Shown in pieces: positions 62,561 through 64,000 of a stretch of 64,000 bases of DNA. A program made the translations under genes and the position numbers. The notes beneath the pieces are model-generated. The model saw only the letters and a program-made list of their open reading frames with translations, was not told the origin of the DNA and did no database searches. Within the stretch, counting starts at the first letter, position 1, and each line of letters opens with the position of its first letter. The DNA is from Pseudochrobactrum kiredjianiae (lineage in GTDB: Bacteria; Pseudomonadota; Alphaproteobacteria; Rhizobiales; Rhizobiaceae). The stretch spans positions 744,001 to 808,000 of the forward strand of contig NZ_JAUCBM010000001.1 in the NCBI RefSeq assembly GCF_030362795.1, in the 5' to 3' direction.

Positions 62561-64000
62561 TTAATGCCACTCATCGCCCCATTGTTGCACATAGTGGTCA
62601 GGTCCCGCTTCCAGCATCTGGCGAACAGGCGGTTGATAATCCATAGCGCGTACAGGGCTTTTCAACTCATTAACTTTGAGCTTCGGCTTGGAGCCGCGTG
62701 TTGCAGGATCAGGCACCGGCACCGCTGATAGCAGGCGCTTGGTATAAGGATGCTGCGGATTGCTGAAAATGCTTTCCCGTGCGCCGATTTCAACAATTTC
62801 TCCCAGATACATCACGGCCACACGGTGACTGATCCGCTCCACTACGGCCATGTCATGGGAGATGAAGAGGAAGGCCAGATCAAGCTTGTCCTGTAATTCC
62901 AGCATCAGATTGACAACCTGTGCTTTGATGGAAACGTCGAGCGCAGACACGGCCTCGTCAGCAATAATGATCTGCGGATCAAGTGCCAGTGTGCGTGCAA
63001 TACAGATACGCTGACGCTGCCCGCCGGAAAATTCATGCGGGTAGCGGTCATACATAGCCGGATTAAGCCCGACCTGATTCAGCAATTCTTTGGCTCTTTC
63101 CCGTGCTTGTGAGGCACTGGCCAAACCATGCACGATCATCGGTTCTGCAACAGCTTCACCGATTTTCATACGCGGGTTAAGGCTGGCAAAAGGATCCTGA
63201 AAGATCAGCTGCATCTGACGACGCTTATCGCGAAACTGCGACTGGCTGATACCAAGAATATTCTCGCCGTTGAGAAGAATTTCACCGGATGTCGGCTCAT
63301 TCAGCCGGATGATCGAGCGGCCGGTGGTGGATTTGCCGCAACCGGATTCCCCGACGAGCGACAGGGTTTCCCCTGCTTTAATCGCGAAGGAGACATTCTC
63401 AACGGCATGAACCCGTCCTGCCGGTTGCCGGAACAGGCTCTTTGGCAGATCGAAATATTTACGCAGATTGCGAACTTCGAGAACGGTTCTCGGTTCTGCG
63501 GTACTGGTTTCCTGTTTTGCAGAAGAATGATCTTCCTCCGCGGGTTCCACCGGCAAGCCTGTGCTGCGATCAATCTCAGGGAATTTTAGCGGTGCGCTTT
63601 CCCCTTTCATTGAGCCGAGTTTCGGCACCGCAGACAACAAAGCACGGGTATATGGATGCTCCGGTGCCGCAAAAATATCGGCTGTGTCTCCGGTTTCAAC
63701 AATATTACCGTGCAGCATCACGATGGTACGGTCTGCGATTTCTGCCACTACACCCATGTCGTGGGTGATGAAGAGCACAGCCATGCCTTCTTCTTTTTGC
63801 AGCTCTTTGATCAGATCAAGAATCTGCGCCTGAATAGTCACGTCCAGCGCCGTGGTCGGCTCATCGGCGATCAGCAGTTTTGGTTTACAGGCTAGCGCCA
63901 TGGCAATCATGACACGCTGGCGCATCCCGCCCGAGAGCCGGTGCGGATAATCTTTGACACGTGTTGCCGCAGACGGAATCCGCACACGCTCCATCAGATG
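62561..64000 (-). CDS. Double-ATPase ABC protein GsiA-like, second copy, 5' end outside window
   Basis: The visible 480 residues or so include the end of the first nucleotide-binding domain ('[33 protein letters not shown]', switch His in 'FITHDMGVV') and a complete second domain (GESGCGKS, '[20 protein letters not shown]', '[33 protein letters not shown]'). It has the same fusion as gsiA (11951-13828), but the linker between the domains (residues about 130-175) is rich in Glu and Ser. It belongs to a second Gsi-type importer whose other genes should lie to the right of the window. Confidence 0.9.
   Translation of the reverse strand, partial: HLMERVRIPSAATRVKDYPHRLSGGMRQRVMIAMALACKPKLLIADEPTTALDVTIQAQILDLIKELQKEEGMAVLFITHDMGVVAEIADRTIVMLHGNIVETGDTADIFAAPEHPYTRALLSAVPKLGSMKGESAPLKFPEIDRSTGLPVEPAEEDHSSAKQETSTAEPRTVLEVRNLRKYFDLPKSLFRQPAGRVHAVENVSFAIKAGETLSLVGESGCGKSTTGRSIIRLNEPTSGEILLNGENILGISQSQFRDKRRQMQLIFQDPFASLNPRMKIGEAVAEPMIVHGLASASQARERAKELLNQVGLNPAMYDRYPHEFSGGQRQRICIARTLALDPQIIIADEAVSALDVSIKAQVVNLMLELQDKLDLAFLFISHDMAVVERISHRVAVMYLGEIVEIGARESIFSNPQHPYTKRLLSAVPVPDPATRGSKPKLKVNELKSPVRAMDYQPPVRQMLEAGPDHYVQQWGDEWH

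Noticed and set aside
1-64000. A search for CRISPR arrays, insertion sequences, integrases and toxin-antitoxin pairs
   Set aside because: No regularly spaced direct repeats, transposase motifs, integrase motifs or small overlapping toxin-antitoxin genes were seen; the repeats found are palindromic intergenic elements.

Overview
The window looks like a piece of an alphaproteobacterial replicon, most likely from the Brucella/Ochrobactrum/Pseudochrobactrum group of the Hyphomicrobiales. Reasons: moderate GC, dense operons with ATGA stop/start overlaps, a tRNA-Cys with U73, and dispersed palindromic intergenic elements (26093-26206, 30814-30930, 47105-47207) of the kind scattered through Brucellaceae genomes. 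Nearly everything is accessory metabolism: uptake systems, regulators and catabolic enzymes, with one tRNA and no ribosomal or replication genes. That is the flavour of a secondary chromosome, although this placement is an inference. I see no IS element, phage gene or CRISPR array.

Layout. 1-6204: a surface module, made of the end of a large repeat protein (DUF11/DUF7507-like repeats, SdrD-B-like domain, OmpA-like C-terminus) and a coupled 1248-residue outer-membrane beta-barrel. 6285-7364: an ABC_membrane_2 transporter half with no ATPase domain. 7529-14720: rpiR, gsiA, gsiB, gsiC, gsiD, iaaA, a glutathione/peptide importer with isoaspartyl peptidase. 14893-17112: a MocR-type regulator and a YiiM-type MOSC protein, followed by tRNA-Cys (17180-17253). 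17388-22831: LysR and a divergent operon of CoA-transferase subunits A and B, M20 deacylase, thiolase and GNAT. 22832-33372: a probable omega-amino-acid module (GntR, two class III aminotransferases, two binding proteins, two permeases, an ATPase, succinate-semialdehyde dehydrogenase, IclR).

33417-39795: an amine or betaine module, with a trimethylamine-dehydrogenase-like flavoprotein and an amino-acid-type ABC importer under a divergent BetI-like TetR regulator. 39872-49369: a LacI-controlled operon joining a PotABCD-type importer to nucleoside hydrolase, adenine deaminase, an M20 amidohydrolase and a phosphoribosyltransferase, which reads as purine nucleoside salvage. 49745-50848: a Cds1-like PLP enzyme. 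51264-61605: a tightly coupled ten-gene operon with two carboxymuconolactone-decarboxylase/AhpD-type proteins, LysR, an FAD/NAD(P) monooxygenase-like protein, a complete Dpp/Opp-type importer and a BAAT-like hydrolase. I consider this the least understood system here. 61658-64000: an arginase-fold protein with an altered metal-ligand motif, and the end of a second double-ATPase GsiA-like gene.

Several regulators sit beside clean palindromes that are good operator candidates: IclR (32503-32520), TetR (39068-39093), LacI (49373-49388) and GntR (24903-24912). Two SBP genes (gsiB and the PotD-like gene) are followed by a hairpin before the permease genes, which would favour high expression of the binding protein. 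Assignments rest on reading motifs and gene order; no database search was run.
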